Below, piece after piece: positions 34,590 through 46,689 of a DNA stretch of 64,000 bases. This DNA is from Xenopus tropicalis. Its lineage: Eukaryota; Chordata; Amphibia; Anura; Pipidae. Numbering within the stretch: the stretch's first letter is position 1; each line of letters opens with the position of its first letter. The position numbers and the translations under genes are program-made. The notes under the pieces were generated by a model, which made no database searches, was not told where the DNA came from, and saw only the letters and a program-made list of their open reading frames with translations. The stretch is from contig NC_030678.2 in NCBI RefSeq assembly GCF_000004195.4, positions 80,140,904 through 80,204,903 of the forward strand, in the 5' to 3' direction.

Positions 34590-37544
34590 AACTGACTTCT
34601 TTACAGAGAAACCCTAAAAATTCCCCTATGTTTCTATTTTCAGGTCACCTGGATGGGTCCATGCTTACCTGCTACTGCCTCATTCTATTAGCTCTACCCC
34701 TGGTTCCATCTCTCCAGCACAAAGTACATTTTACAAAAGAATATTTTCATTAAACCACCAATAGCCTCATCAGCGTAATCTTGCAAAAGGGTGCATGCCT
34801 TCACACCATTTTGTACATAAAAAAAAACCACTGCGCTTACAACCTGATATCCATATCAGTGCACTCCATATTATTCCCAGCTGTGACTTTCACCCTGCTT
34901 TGTGTAGCTAGACTGACTTAGAAAATGTGGATTTGGAATTAAATGGTACTTTATTTATTTTATTTACGTCGCCCTAACATTGCTTATTTTCCAAGTGAGT
35001 TTGAATCTCCTGAATAAAATTAATTTTTTGGTCAATTACTTGCGAAATGAATGCTTCCGAGCAAAATCCCACATACCAAATTACCCCAGTGGTCAGAGTC
35101 CATGATAGGTCCAATCAAGCGAAAAAACAGAATTGCTGTTGACTGTAGTTTTGCTGTGAGCTGTGTCTTGAGAGCGGTTTAAATGGGTCCTTCTCCCCTA
35201 ACAAATACATCACAATTCCTTTAGGGGCAACAGATTCTGCTGCCTCAGCAAGCCTTACATACTGACCTCCTGCATATTAAATTAATATGCAGATCGCTTG
35301 CTTTCTCCACTAGCTGCCTTCGTGCTAGCCACTTTGTATGTAACACTGAAAAGCTATGCTGAGTAATCTTAATTAAAAGAAAGCAATGTAGATTATATAC
35401 ACATTCCAAAACTCAGAATATTTTAAATCCCTTCATTATAGCAACACATGCCATTAGCAAGAATCACTTGATTACCTCTTTCTTTTCTTTATAGTAGCAA
35501 CATGTTATCTGTATGATTAGCTTGATTACCTGCCTTTAGTTAACCATTTGTCGTACTGTAACATATGCTTTGTTAACTGAAAATACCTGATTACAGCTCT
35601 TGATCAATTTTTACTTTTAAATTCTTATGTACGTTATTGGGCTCATATATATTTATTTAAGATATAAGCCAGCAGCACAGGTTGATTATTAGGTGGATGG
35701 AATTTCTGATAGATCCACCTGTGCTTCTGTGAGAATAGCAAAAAAAAAATAAAACTAAACTGATCTGGGACCTAAAGAACCAGTGGGATAAATAAAAGCA
35801 CAGTTTGCAGTGCATGGTAACGGACAGCATGTTTGACTTCAGGAGGGCTTTCATTTGGCATCATGAAGGGAAAATGAGAAGCGATAATAAACTGCTTTGG
35901 AATAAATATAAATGTGCATTATAGCTGCAACTACTCTTCAGTTCAAGAATATTTCTAATACCTGTAAGTGGAGTCATGTGTTGGCAGTCAGGATTCTGTT
36001 TATCAGGTAAAACATATAGTGGGAACAATGCTGAACTTGGTATGTTGTTTTTTTTCACATTTGTTTATTTATACTTTTTAGCAGGGAAGAATAATTACTA
36101 CAGTAATGTCAAAGGTGCTATACCTTTTGTGCACCCTCACAGGCAGACTATTAGACATTGTGGTCCGTGGTGTAACAGCAATGTGCCGTCCCCCACCTCG
36201 CAAAAAATCTTGGGAGCAGCCCAGTGCACTAAGCAACCCTTAACCAGCCCCTTTGCTAATCCCTTGCCCGCTCACCCTGCAAGCCTATGGTAATACCTCT
36301 AAGCTGGTAATCATCACAAGTAATGAGCACTCGAGCAATCCATAAAGGTCACAAAAATATAGTAAAATCATGGTAAACATAGTTTAGTTAACATCATTTC
36401 TGAAGCCTTATGGGTTTCGTGCCCAAGGCTGTCTGTGATTAAATGCCTCTTAGACACAAACCTTTAGAGATAAGGGTTTAAATAAAAAATCTTTTTCTTT
36501 TTACTATTTTTTCATGGGCTTTGTGGATTTCTTAAATGCTCTTCACCTATATTCAGTTTTCTATTTTTCAAGCATAGAGTCTGGGGCTGGCGCCCCTGGA
36601 CAATGTTTCAAATATGGGGAGTTTTCAATGATTGCACTTGCTCCTACTTGTCCTACCCTCTGTTTAAAGATAGTCACAAGTATTTGGTTTTGAAATAACC
36701 CAATAGACTAGCTACAAAGTGTGCTTAGAAACACAGTAAAAATATTAATTGATCAATCCCAATTAACATACCCACTTTTTGTTAGAGTTCATCGCCATGG
36801 TTTTAATTTCCATTCTAAAGACCATGAAGTGAGGAAATACAGCATTTACTATAGTATGAATACTGATAAAAACAAAGCTCTACTCCCTTGTATGTTAATA
36901 GAATCTATTTGATGATACAGTATGTTATACCCATTTACATTTTTTTAGATTAAATTTACAAGGGTCAGGAAGGAAGGAACTGACAAGGGTGTTTCCGGTT
37001 CTCTGTATATTCTAAACAAAGTGCCTATATTATTTCAGTGCTGCTTGGTTAACCATCTGTTTGTTACTCTGGTCAATCAAAGTCCAAAAAACAATATTAA
37101 TATAATTGTTAGGTCTTTGTATATTATGGTGCTTACTTTCTTAATGAGAAAAAGAGAGATTTACCAAACCGTCCTTGAAAGCATTATTGTAGTTCATGCA
37201 CACCAGTGACCTAAAGGCATAGGTTTAGGGAACCACAGATTAGATCCAAAAAATGTTCTCTCCATAGTATATATCCACAGCACAAGAGGTGGGGAATGTA
37301 GCACATGCTTCAACCTTTGCCATCAGTGGGGGTTGGTGGGAGATGTTGGGTCCCCACTGATTAAACCATTTAATTAAAAGCTCCTAAGGATAATTTATAA
37401 GCATAAGTAAAGACTGTGGATTCTTATGTTTTGTGATTTAATGTACTATAAGCAGCTGAGTGAATGTTATCAACATTATTTATGTATTTGAATGGGTTTC
37501 ATATATAATACACCTCCACAAGGCCATAGTGAGATTACAGCTAT
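34590..37544. other. Repeat-poor DNA, no gene seen
   Basis: Frames reach about 105 codons (35976-36293) without domains. The candidate conserved segment at 34975-35345 lies here. Confidence 0.4.
34975..35345. other. Candidate conserved non-coding segment
   Basis: Complex sequence with AAAATTAATTTTTTGGTCAA, AATTAATATGCAGATCGCTT and ATGAATG words (homeodomain/POU-like sites) and no repeat match. Suggestive only. Confidence 0.22.
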
Positions 37545-37603
37545 AACTCTACACACACGCATGTACACATATACACACACACACACACATATATATATAT
37601 ACA
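37545..37603. repeat. CA/TA microsatellite
   Basis: CACACACACACACACA followed by ATATATATATATA. Confidence 0.9.
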
Positions 37604-39716
37604 CTACATACAATGTATCCACAGCACCTAGCTGGGTGCACAGTGTCAATCCCTTGACACTATTAAAAGGTAGTGGTAGTGTTATTAAAGGCTCAATATA
37701 TAGCTCTTCACAGTCAAGTAAAACATATAAATAAGAGGTTATCGTACATATTTTACAAATTATGCAATCTACTATATTAAGGGGCCCATTTACTAAGGTT
37801 TTCTGAGAAAGTTAAATTTTTTAGTAATTGCAAAATGGATTTATATAATTTTGTTTGGTAGTACAATGTAACATTGGAGTGTGCTTTTATTATAGGGTTG
37901 GTGGGTAGAGCATTAGGTGGATAAAAGGCGCCTTATAGGTATAAAAAGTGCATAAAGCAAAGTGTGAGTAGACTTCATGTTTGATAAAGATATAGGTGCT
38001 GGTGATTTTTTTTGACCAGTACATTGTATCTAGACACAGGGCCAGAACTAGGGGTAGGCAGAAAAGGTAGCTCCAGTTCAACTGGGAGGGGGGGGGGGGG
38101 AACAGAAAAAAGATTACTAATTCATATACTATTGATATATTGCTGCTTACAGATCTAAAACGACAAGCAGAAGCAAGTAAGCGTGCGGGGAGTACTAGGG
38201 TGGTGTGTGGGTGAGTCAGTGGTGGCAAGGGAGCTGTTTAGCAAGTGGCGAGGGGGACTGGGGTGCAAGTTACTCTTAGCTGCTGAGCAAACATGAACTT
38301 TTTTGTATTACCCATTGCTGCTGTGTAATAAAACAATTTGCCAATGCAAAATGTGGAATTTCTCAGCAAATCGCCAATCAAGTCTAATTTATAGCTCTTA
38401 CAAATCTTGCAAATTATCTTACAATTTAGAAATCATAAAAAAGGGACAGTGTTACTACAATTCAAACTATCAATATATTTATAACAGGAAGGAGACTTAT
38501 TTCCTATTATGATCAGTAGCCGAACATTTCTGTTCTGCATTCATATCTACTCCTGCTGCAATTACACTTATACATAATGCAGAGAAAATAAACCCAAAGA
38601 TATTTTTGAAACCAGGGAGGAACACACAGTGCTGTGAAAAGGTGATTCAAAAGAGCCACCTCTAGTCTATAGCAATGAGCTCCCCTCTCTTTGCCCTCCA
38701 GTATACTTTATATGTTACATGCTCTTTTGTTCATGTATTCTTTGTACTGTACATGCCATGAGTTTCCATGTTTGTGGAATATTTAATATACTTACAACAG
38801 AACATGATGGAAGGGTCACTGGTTAATTACCACAACTTTGCTGTTTTGTTTAACCCTGCCCCAATACAATACTGGCTGCATAGTGATTTTACTGTAACGT
38901 TTACCTGTGAATTACCCATAAAAATACATTTTGCATTGTTGTATAGAAATGTTCTTGCTGCCTCTTGCTAAGTGCTTGATTAATAATATTTAATGTTACA
39001 CGTTGCTCAGCCTTCTGGAGCTGACATTGTACCATCGCTGTTTGCTAATGATGGAAATCCGACATTCTGCTGACGAGGTGGCTGCCATCTGCTGATGGAG
39101 ACCTGGGATTGCCACCTTCTATCCCCCAGGCTTTATAGGTCACAAGGCGTGTGATATGAGCATTTCATAGCCAAGGTGATGTTGGGGTGAAGCCAAGTGA
39201 GTCAGAAACTGCTGTTTAAAGCTGCTGCTTTGCTTTTAAACCTTTTGAGTGTGTTTCTCGAGACCAAGCATTAAATGACAGAATGATTCTCACAGTGAAA
39301 ACTTTCATTACATCGAAAATGCTGAATATATATATGAATATAATATATTATATATATATATATATAAAATATAAATATATATATTATATATATATTTGTC
39401 TTTTTGAAAGATTAATATTAGAGCTACTTGAGATGGTTCTAGTGTAAATAATGGTGGCATTCACTATGAAATTTAGTTAACTAAAGCCATGTTGTTTCCT
39501 TTTCATTACATGAATTGTGCCTAATATGGCTGATTTATATATAAATGCTGTTGATATCACATGTTGCATATGTTGCAAATGTCAAACTGTGGGGTGCATT
39601 TTTTTTAAACCAAATCCTGGCTCCAGACTAAACCCAAGCATACAACGAATTGCAGTTGTTTAGAATACCAGAACTGCTGGCATAGCTGCACTGCTTTAAA
39701 ATATTATATTATATTA
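37604..39716. other. Mostly unassigned; one repeat piece, a G run and an AT-rich tract
   Basis: GGGGCCCATTTACTAAGG near 37782 looks like a single PIF/Harbinger-type end. CAGGGCCAGAACTAGGGGTA near 38038 resembles a known frog DNA-transposon end, followed by 13 G at 38088-38100. A TA-rich tract covers 39325-39400. No gene-like frame. Confidence 0.4.
38995..39310. other. Candidate conserved non-coding segment
   Basis: Higher GC and complexity than the surroundings, with CAGCCTTCTGGAGCTGACAT, TGCTAATGATGGAAATCC and GAGTCAGAAACTGCTGTTTA. No frame or repeat. Chosen by texture; unverified. Confidence 0.25.
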
Positions 39717-39719
39717 TAA

Positions 39720-40248
39720 GGGGCTGATTTACTAACCCACGAATCCGACCCGAATTGGAAAAGTTCCGACTTGAAAACGAACATTTTGCGACTTTTTCGT
39801 ATTTTTTGCGATTTTTTCGGCGTCTTTACGAATTTTTCGTTACCAATACGATTTTGGCGTAAAAACGCGAGTTTTTCGTAGCCATTACGAAAGTAGCGTA
39901 AAATCGCCCGATTTTTCCGTAGCGTTAAAACTTAGCGAAAAGTTGCGCCTTTTTCGTAGCGTTAAAACTTAAAAGGTGCGAAGTTTCGCGTAAGTTTTAA
40001 CGCTACGAAAAAAGCGCAACTTTTTGCACAAGTTTTAACGATACGAAAAATCGCCAGATTTTACGCAACTTTCGTAATGGCTACGAAAAACTCGCGTTTT
40101 TACGCAAAAATTGTATTGGTAATGAAAAATTCGTAAAGACGCCGAAAAAAATCGCAAAAAATACAAAAAAATCGCAAAATACCGATCATTACGAAAAAAA
40201 CGCAATCGGACTCATTTCGACCCGTTCGTGGGTTAGTAAATGTGCCCC
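39720..40248. mobile_element. Palindromic MITE, PIF/Harbinger type, with TAA duplication
   Basis: Ends GGGGCTGATTTACTAACCCA and its complement (to 40248), with TAA on both sides (39717-39719 and 40249-40251). The interior is an extended palindrome built from GTAGCGTTAAAACTTA-type words. Same family as 8-448. Confidence 0.88.
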
Positions 40249-40617
40249 TAAGTCTCAGTGCTGTGGTTGGGGATGGGTTCAGTCTGAAGGAAAGATAAGG
40301 TGAGGTTTAGAGAGAATGCCTCTTTGTATTCCCAGATACTCCTGGAAGACCATCGTGATGCTTAATTAGGCAATGATATGGGTTTAATTTTTTAATTGCC
40401 ATAGATCATAGAATCTGTCAAATGTCAGTCTACATTTATGCTTTTCATTCCCCACTATGGGACTAGATTCTACTGTACTATATTCTTCATCCTTGACTCT
40501 GTGTTTTGCTCTGTGTCAGAGTCACGACAGAAAGAACTTGGCATTCTTGATCACAACTGCTCTTTATTGCTCTGTATTTATTACAAAGAGATGACATCTG
40601 TATGGCCTATATACTTA

Positions 40618-41109
40618 GGGGGACATTTATTATTGCACAAACTCTCCGAGCGTATTTTCTGCGTCAATTTTGTACCTTGCGTGACTTTTTTGTACCTTGC
40701 GTAACTTTTTCGTACTGTGGGACAAAATTTGTGAGACAAAATCGTATTGTCACTGAGTACGAAAGTTTCGGATTCATTCATGCTTCATTATCGTGACTTT
40801 CCTTGGGCCAGGTTGGAGCTGCAGAGTGCCATTGATTCCTATGGGAGGCTTCCAAAATCATGCACAGAAGGATCAAAGTTGTAAAGGTTTTCCCACTGTT
40901 TACAATCGTTCGGTACGAAAATTTTGGATCACCAATACGATATTATCGTGACTAATGCGATTTTTTTCGTAGGAATGGGAAATATTCGGATTGGATCCGA
41001 TAATTTCTGATGATCGCAAATATCACAAATATTTGCGATCATCAGAAATTATCGGATCCAATCCGAATTTTTCCCATTCGGGATTTAAACTCGTGGTTTC
41101 ATGTGCCTC
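40618..41109. mobile_element. PIF/Harbinger-type MITE with one 52-bp unit
   Basis: TTA at 40615-40617 and 41110-41112 flanks GGGGGACATTTATTA at the left and TTTCATGTGCCTC at the right. Inside lies one copy of the GGGCCAGGTTGGAGCTGCAG unit that is multiplied in 44591-45231, and a strong palindrome at 40973-41095 (CGATAATTTCTGATGATCGC and its complement). Confidence 0.82.
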
Positions 41110-41112
41110 TTA

Positions 41113-44007
41113 GAATACATGCTAAGCAGTTGATGCAGGTTAGCTAACAATTATAAATGAAAAACTGCATTCAGTTTCAGATACAGTTGCTATAATAAAA
41201 TAAATATAAAAATAAAATGCTATATGATACTGTTTTTATACCTTCATATTTTTCAATTCTTACACCCCAGCACCTTGGCCAATAGGAATACATGCCTACC
41301 ACAGGTCATAGGTTAAAGCACAGTAGCGCTCTCTGCACTAGAAGGGGCAATTTTCCAGTTTAATAACTGGAAATTTGTCTCTTAAAGTTTCCAGGATCGG
41401 CTATTTGTTGCCTATGGTAACTCTATGGGTGCTGCCATCTAAGGCAAGTTTCTCACCCCCTTTATTTTTGAAATTCTTGAGCAGCAAATTCATAATATTA
41501 AGAAAGAATAGTTTCATCCTGTTTTCACAATACTCACAATAGAACTATATGCACACAAGCACACATACAAATATTGGCAAACATACACACACATTTACAA
41601 ATGTAATTTTCATTATTTAAGCTTCATATTATTCTACCCCCAGCAGTATAGCCAATATATAAAAGAGAGATATATATTGCTTAGGAACACAGTCATCTTT
41701 TTTTCCTGGCAGGAGGTACTATAAGAAAAAATAGTCAGGAAAGAACATAAAAAGAGTTGAACTTGTTTGTAAATCAAGAAGCAGACATCACTCGACAGGG
41801 ATCTAATTTAGTGCTGTGTGACAGAGGGAGTGTGGGCTTGTGCATACAAGGGAATCATGGCAAGAATTAGACAAAACTTTTAACCCTCCACATATATTGT
41901 ACCCTTTAGGTAGGTTTGGGTGTCAAAAATGACTTCCTGTGAAAGTAAGATATCTACGGGAGTGTATATGGCAGAGTTGTCACCTTGTTTTTTGGGGTAC
42001 TGTGAAAATCCACAAAAAAACCTGCAAAATCTAACAATGTAGTAAAGGAAATGTCCTAGTAATGTCTAGAAATCAGAGAGTTAATATTGGATTCTTTTCA
42101 GTCTGTAAATAACATAGTTCACTAGACAATTAATGAGATGTGTCTCGAAATAATAAAACATACTGATGAAGATAAAACTGTGTCTGGAGATGTTGAGCCA
42201 CAATATTGACCCATGTTCCTATTTATAACAGAATGTTATCAATAGCCATCTTGTTTGGCATATGAAGATCGAATACAATTTGTTTTCCACCGGGTTTTTA
42301 ACATACATGCATCCCATCTCTTCATATAAAGGGAATTAGTAATCAGGGAAGAGGTGGGGTGTGGCTGGGGCTGGAGCAGATGATGTTCAAGGTCAAGTGG
42401 TGTCAGTCGACAAGGGTGGAAAAAATAATTTTGCAAAATGCATCTGAAAGTTGCAGGTTTATTTTAAAAATGAAAATATTTAAAAGACAATATTTTGAAG
42501 AGTCACTGGATCTTTGTCATCTTCCCTTTATGTATAAATTATGGAAGTTTAAATATTTGTGTATAATGAAATTACTCTTGCAAGGTTTTCCTAACCTTAG
42601 ATAAGTCAAACATGCTCAGTGTCAGGTAGAATGGCAATATGAACAATGTAATTGCCTGTCTGCACTGCAGCCTTATTATCCATAAATGCCTATGTCCCTA
42701 GTTTCTTTATCCTCCTTTATCTATCGCCCTCATCCAAGCTATGTTGGACTGTAACTTTATTTTCCCCTTTTGATGACTCAATTTGTGCACATGGGTCCCT
42801 TTAGGTCCTAGAAGCATTAATAGAGGCAACAAAGTGAATGTAATGGGAGGACTTTGCTTGCATTACATCTGTTCATCTGAGTGACCTTAAGATTGTTGCC
42901 ATAATGTTGTATGACTTTTTTTCAGCTGTAACCGCCTTGGAGGACCAAACATTGGTTGGGAAACACTTAGCTCATAACAAGGTTACATATTGAGGAAAAC
43001 ATCAGTGTTAAGTTCATTCGTCCATAGATCCATGAATAGCTAGGTCAGTGATACATTTTCATCTTGTATGTTACCCTATTTGACGTTCAACATGGGCTTT
43101 TTGGTGTAAGTCTGGGAGCAAATAGGCTTTCTCACCAGATCTCCCCGAAACTGGTCTTCAAATGAGGCCTCTCAGCCACTCCTTTAGGACCACCAAGGGG
43201 TACAATCTAAAAGTTTGGGACCCACTGCCACATAGTGTGGATCTTTTTTCCACACTGGGCACATTTGCACTTAGGTGGTATTGAATAGCAAACAATCAGA
43301 TAATAGCATTTTGTTCAGCTAACTGCAGGTGGGACAATATCAAGCGTTTTATTCTGGTTTGCTTTTTTGTTTTTACTGCTATGGCCAAAATGTGTCCAGT
43401 GTGGATAAATAAGCACCAGTGCCACTCAATGGCAGGCATCCTAACACACTAGACTTGGTGCTAGTTACAGGGTTCTCACAGCATGAAGATATGCCAGACT
43501 TATGCCATGCAAAACAAATAACAGCATCTTTTTGAATGCATGCTACAGAAGAAATGCAACCTTTACATTGAGATTGCTACATGCAATTTAACTTAAAACA
43601 CAAGTGCAGTTATGCCCATTTTGATTTTGCACTGGACCCAACTGTACTATGACACTAGAATTTGTGGGGGGACAAATCCTGCTTCATGAGTAAAAATATG
43701 GTGAGTTATGTCTGAAATTGTACTTTAAACACTGCACCTGTGATTGTATCTGACCCCTTTTCTATCTACACAAATACTTAATTGGCAATGGGTTCCTTAA
43801 TAATATAGTGATAAACTGTTAGGCAAAAAAAAAACAAAATCAAAAGAAAAGCCAATACTGGCATCTCACAACTCAGTGATTACTAAATACTTATTGAGGA
43901 AGTAGAGTTTTGTACTATAAAATTTAACTTTTAATGGTTTGCATTAAAAATGGCTATTTAGCCCAATAGACCAGGCACTAAACAGAAATCCCATAGCATT
44001 AAAAACA
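41113..44007. other. No gene seen
   Basis: AT-rich DNA, frames up to about 80 codons without domains. Segment 43710-43783 is a repeat shared with 50854-50929. Confidence 0.4.
43710..43783 (+). repeat. Interspersed repeat shared with 50854-50929
   Basis: Both share TGTGATTGTAT(C/T)TGACCCCTTTT and ATCTACACAAATACT in the same orientation. Confidence 0.65.
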
Positions 44008-44299
44008 TAGGGCAACATACAGTCAGGTGGGCTCAGCCTCACCTCTATCCCTGCCTCACTAAGGTAAAGTAAATCAGGACACCAGTAACATTATTATCCC
44101 CTGGTGTCCTTCTAGCCCTCAAGTGTATTTCTGGCTCTATAATGTGCAGTTGCTCACACCTCGCATCTGCTGCCAATAAGTACCATTCGATCACTACTCG
44201 GCCAGTCACATAAAGTTAAAACAAAAGTACCCCCCTCAGAGGGAAACGCCTTCCTCTGAGGGGGGTACTTTTGAGCTCACCTGACTCTACGTTGCCCTA
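44008..44299. mobile_element. Inverted-repeat MITE with a 20-bp perfect central hairpin
   Basis: Outer arms GGGCAACATACAGTCAGGTG and the complement at 44277-44297 pair with few mismatches; TA occurs outside each end. The centre 44223-44242 and 44253-44272 is a perfect 20-bp inverted repeat around a 10-base loop. Confidence 0.65.
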
Positions 44300-44590
44300 G
44301 ATTAGTTCAGTTGTTCACCTAAGACTCTACAATAATATGTCTGTACATAATTAATGTCTCAGACCAGGGTTTTTAACATTATGGGATTTTAGAATAAGTA
44401 TTTGGTAATAATGGGGAGGTGCCAGCATGGGTTTTTCTTTTTTCTATTGATTTTGTTCACACCACTATTGTTGAACTGAAAAACACTGCATACATGGGTG
44501 GTACACTCTGCAAATTGTGCTTGGCAATAAATACCATCGTACAATATTACAATTTCCAATACTCACATTATAAGGCTGATGCCACACTTA

Positions 44591-45231
44591 GGGGCCTATT
44601 TATTAAAGTACGACAGGTACGAATTACAATTGTACGAATTGTATTTGATCATACTGTGCATATTTTCTGCGACTTTTTTGTACTTTGTGACAAAATTTGT
44701 GCGACAAAATCGCATTGTCGTGCCGAGTACGAAAGTTTCGCATTCCTTGAAGCTTCGGTATTGTGACTTTCCTTGGGCCAGGTTGGAGCTGCAGAGTGCC
44801 ATTGAGTCCTATGGGAGGCTTTCCTTGGGCCAGGTTGGAGCTGCAGAGTGCCATTGAGCCCTATGGGAGACTTTCCTTGGGCCGGGTTGGAGATGCAGAG
44901 TGCCATTGAGCCCTATGGGAGACTTTCCTTGGGCCGGGTTGGAGATGCAGAGTGCCATTGAGCCCTATGGGAGACTTTCCTTGGGCCAGGTTGGAGCTGC
45001 ACAGTGCCATTGAGTCCTATGGGAGGCTTCCAAAATCATGCACAGAAGGATCAAAGTCAGAAAGGTTTTCCTGCTGTTTACAATCGCTTGGATACGAAAA
45101 TTTTGTGACTTTCCGATCGCCAATACCATATTATTGTGACTAATACGATTTTTTCGTAAGCATTTTCGTGATATTTACGATCATCAGAAATTATTTCGGG
45201 ATTCGAACTCGTACTTTGATGAATAGACCCC
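44591..45231. mobile_element. PIF/Harbinger-type MITE with 52-bp array, nested
   Basis: GGGGCCTATTTATTAAAGTA at the left pairs with TACTTTGATGAATAGACCCC at the right (17 of 20). TTA flanks both sides (44588-44590 and 45232-45234). Five tandem 52-bp units occupy the middle. It belongs to the same family as 40618-41109. Confidence 0.87.
44771..45030. repeat. Five-copy 52-bp tandem array
   Basis: The word CCTTGGGCC begins at 44771, 44823, 44875, 44927 and 44979, an exact 52-bp period. Units contain GGTTGGAGCTGCAGAGTGCC and CCTATGGGAG; units 3 and 4 share GGGCCGGGTTGGAGATGCAG variants. Confidence 0.95.
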
Positions 45232-45447
45232 TTAGTGTATGGCGTATATTTTCGGCAAGCCAAAAAATGCTTGCCGAAAATATGCGCCATACACTCCTAC
45301 ACATTTTGGCTACATGTGCCTGCACCCAAACGTATTCCATTCATTCAGGTGCAGGCACAAGGTAGGCCGAATTGACAGTACCGGGGTGTATTCTTGGCAA
45401 CCATTTTTCGGCTTGCCGACAATACGCCCGTGTGGCATTAGCCTTAA

Positions 45448-46007
45448 CACCAGTAATACCTTACACTCTGGCCTTACTCAGGTTTGCTCAGTAATACCTA
45501 TATCAGTGGAACTAGCCTTACCACTGTTGCCATTTAATTACATTTACTTAACTGCAACCTGAACCAGTCAATTTCAAAATCTCCTCCCGAGAAGCCCAAA
45601 ACAAGAATTCCCTATTAAGGAGCTAAGTTACATATTTATTAATTACATCAGAAGATTTAAATTACAGGACCATAAAACAAGAATAATCATCTTAAAATCA
45701 GCGCACTTTAGAACCCAGCTTTCTGTATATCAAGGCATGACAGAGTAGCAGCTAGATTTTTGTGTTAATTGTTTGATTTAATTAACAACTTATTCCATCA
45801 ACCTTTGGATGGCAGTTAGCTAACAGAAACTTAATTAGCTTTGAACCAGAGAGCGCAGTTCTTGTAGATAATGCACTCTGCACTAAATCCATTTCTGCAG
45901 TGTTAGCCAGGAGAGAGCTATTTCCTCTGTAGTTATAAGCATAATAAAGAAAGGTGCCAGCTACCAACTAACCAGCTAGGAGGCAGTTAATTGCAAATCC
46001 CAATGTA
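45448..46007. other. Repeat-free DNA, candidate conserved segment
   Basis: From about 45700 to 45960 the sequence is complex and rich in homeodomain-like words (GTTAATTGTTTGATTTAATT, AACTTAATTAGCTTTGAACC). No frame over 61 codons. A regulatory role is conjecture. Confidence 0.25.
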
Positions 46008-46011
46008 TTAA

Positions 46012-46338
46012 GGCTGATGCCACACGAGGCGTAGGGCTGAAATTTTCGGCAAGCGGAAAAACGCTTGGCGAAAATTCAGCCCTACGCCTGCTACTTGTGC
46101 CTGCACCCGAATGAATGGAATACGCTCGGGTGCAGGCACATGTAGGCGATATACGCATGAAAACGCGAGACTTTGCATTTTCTCGCGTTTTCATGCATAT
46201 ATCGCCTACATGTGCCTGCACCCGAGCGTATTCCATTCATTCGGGTGCAGGCACAAGTAGCAGGCGTAGGGCTGAATTTTCGCCAAGCGTTTTTCCGCTT
46301 GCCGAAAATTTCAGCCCTACGCCTCGTGTGGCATCAGC
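46012..46338. mobile_element. TTAA-type near-perfect palindromic MITE
   Basis: GGCTGATGCCACACGAGGCG and its complement are the ends; TTAA lies at 46008-46011 and a one-base variant CTAA at 46339-46342. The arms pair nearly perfectly about a centre near 46176, with secondary hairpins (AATTTTCGGCAAGCGG, GCACCCGAATGAATGGAATA). Frames of 75-86 codons on both strands mirror each other and are not genes. Confidence 0.88.
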
Positions 46339-46558
46339 CTAATGGCATAAATGCTGTTGTCAGGTAAATGCACCCTTGTCAATTTGTCCCCACTATGCAT
46401 TCTACATAAAATCATGAAATGTATTTATTTTAGCAATGAATTTCTATATAACAACTACAGTTTTAGTGCTGCAGTGAATGCAATTACTTCTCTAACTAAA
46501 CCAACCTATGACATCACAAAGGATCAGTGAGGACATGTATTGCTGCTTCTCATCCTCA

Positions 46559-46683
46559 CTCATCCCTTTATACCCATTTCACCTCTCCGCTTACACCCAT
46601 TAACCCTCTATATCCCATAAGAGATGGGTATGGAGGGTTAATGGGTGGAAGCGGAGAGGTGAGATGGGTATAAAGGGATGAGA
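46559..46683. repeat. Inverted repeat of about 60-bp arms
   Basis: CCTTTATACCCATTTCACCT-type left arm pairs with ATGGGTATAAAGGG-type right arm around a short loop near 46618. It precedes the hairpin-tail motif at 46704. Confidence 0.75.
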
Positions 46684-46689
46684 GAGGCC

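Larger units (their letters stand above)
44574..45443. mobile_element. TTAA-type palindromic MITE carrying a nested element
   Basis: Left end AAGGCTGATGCCACAC, right end GTGTGGCATTAGCCTTAA (TTAA at 45444-45447; the left TTAA has decayed to ATAA). It matches 46012-46338 and 47164-47492, apart from the insertion 44591-45231 placed just inside its left terminus. Confidence 0.82.

Noticed and set aside
44771..45030. CRISPR-like array
   Set aside because: Units are continuous 52-bp tandem copies without unique spacers, inside a MITE of a vertebrate genome.
45976..46367. Nearly identical predicted proteins on plus and minus strands
   Set aside because: A direct consequence of the palindrome 46012-46338.
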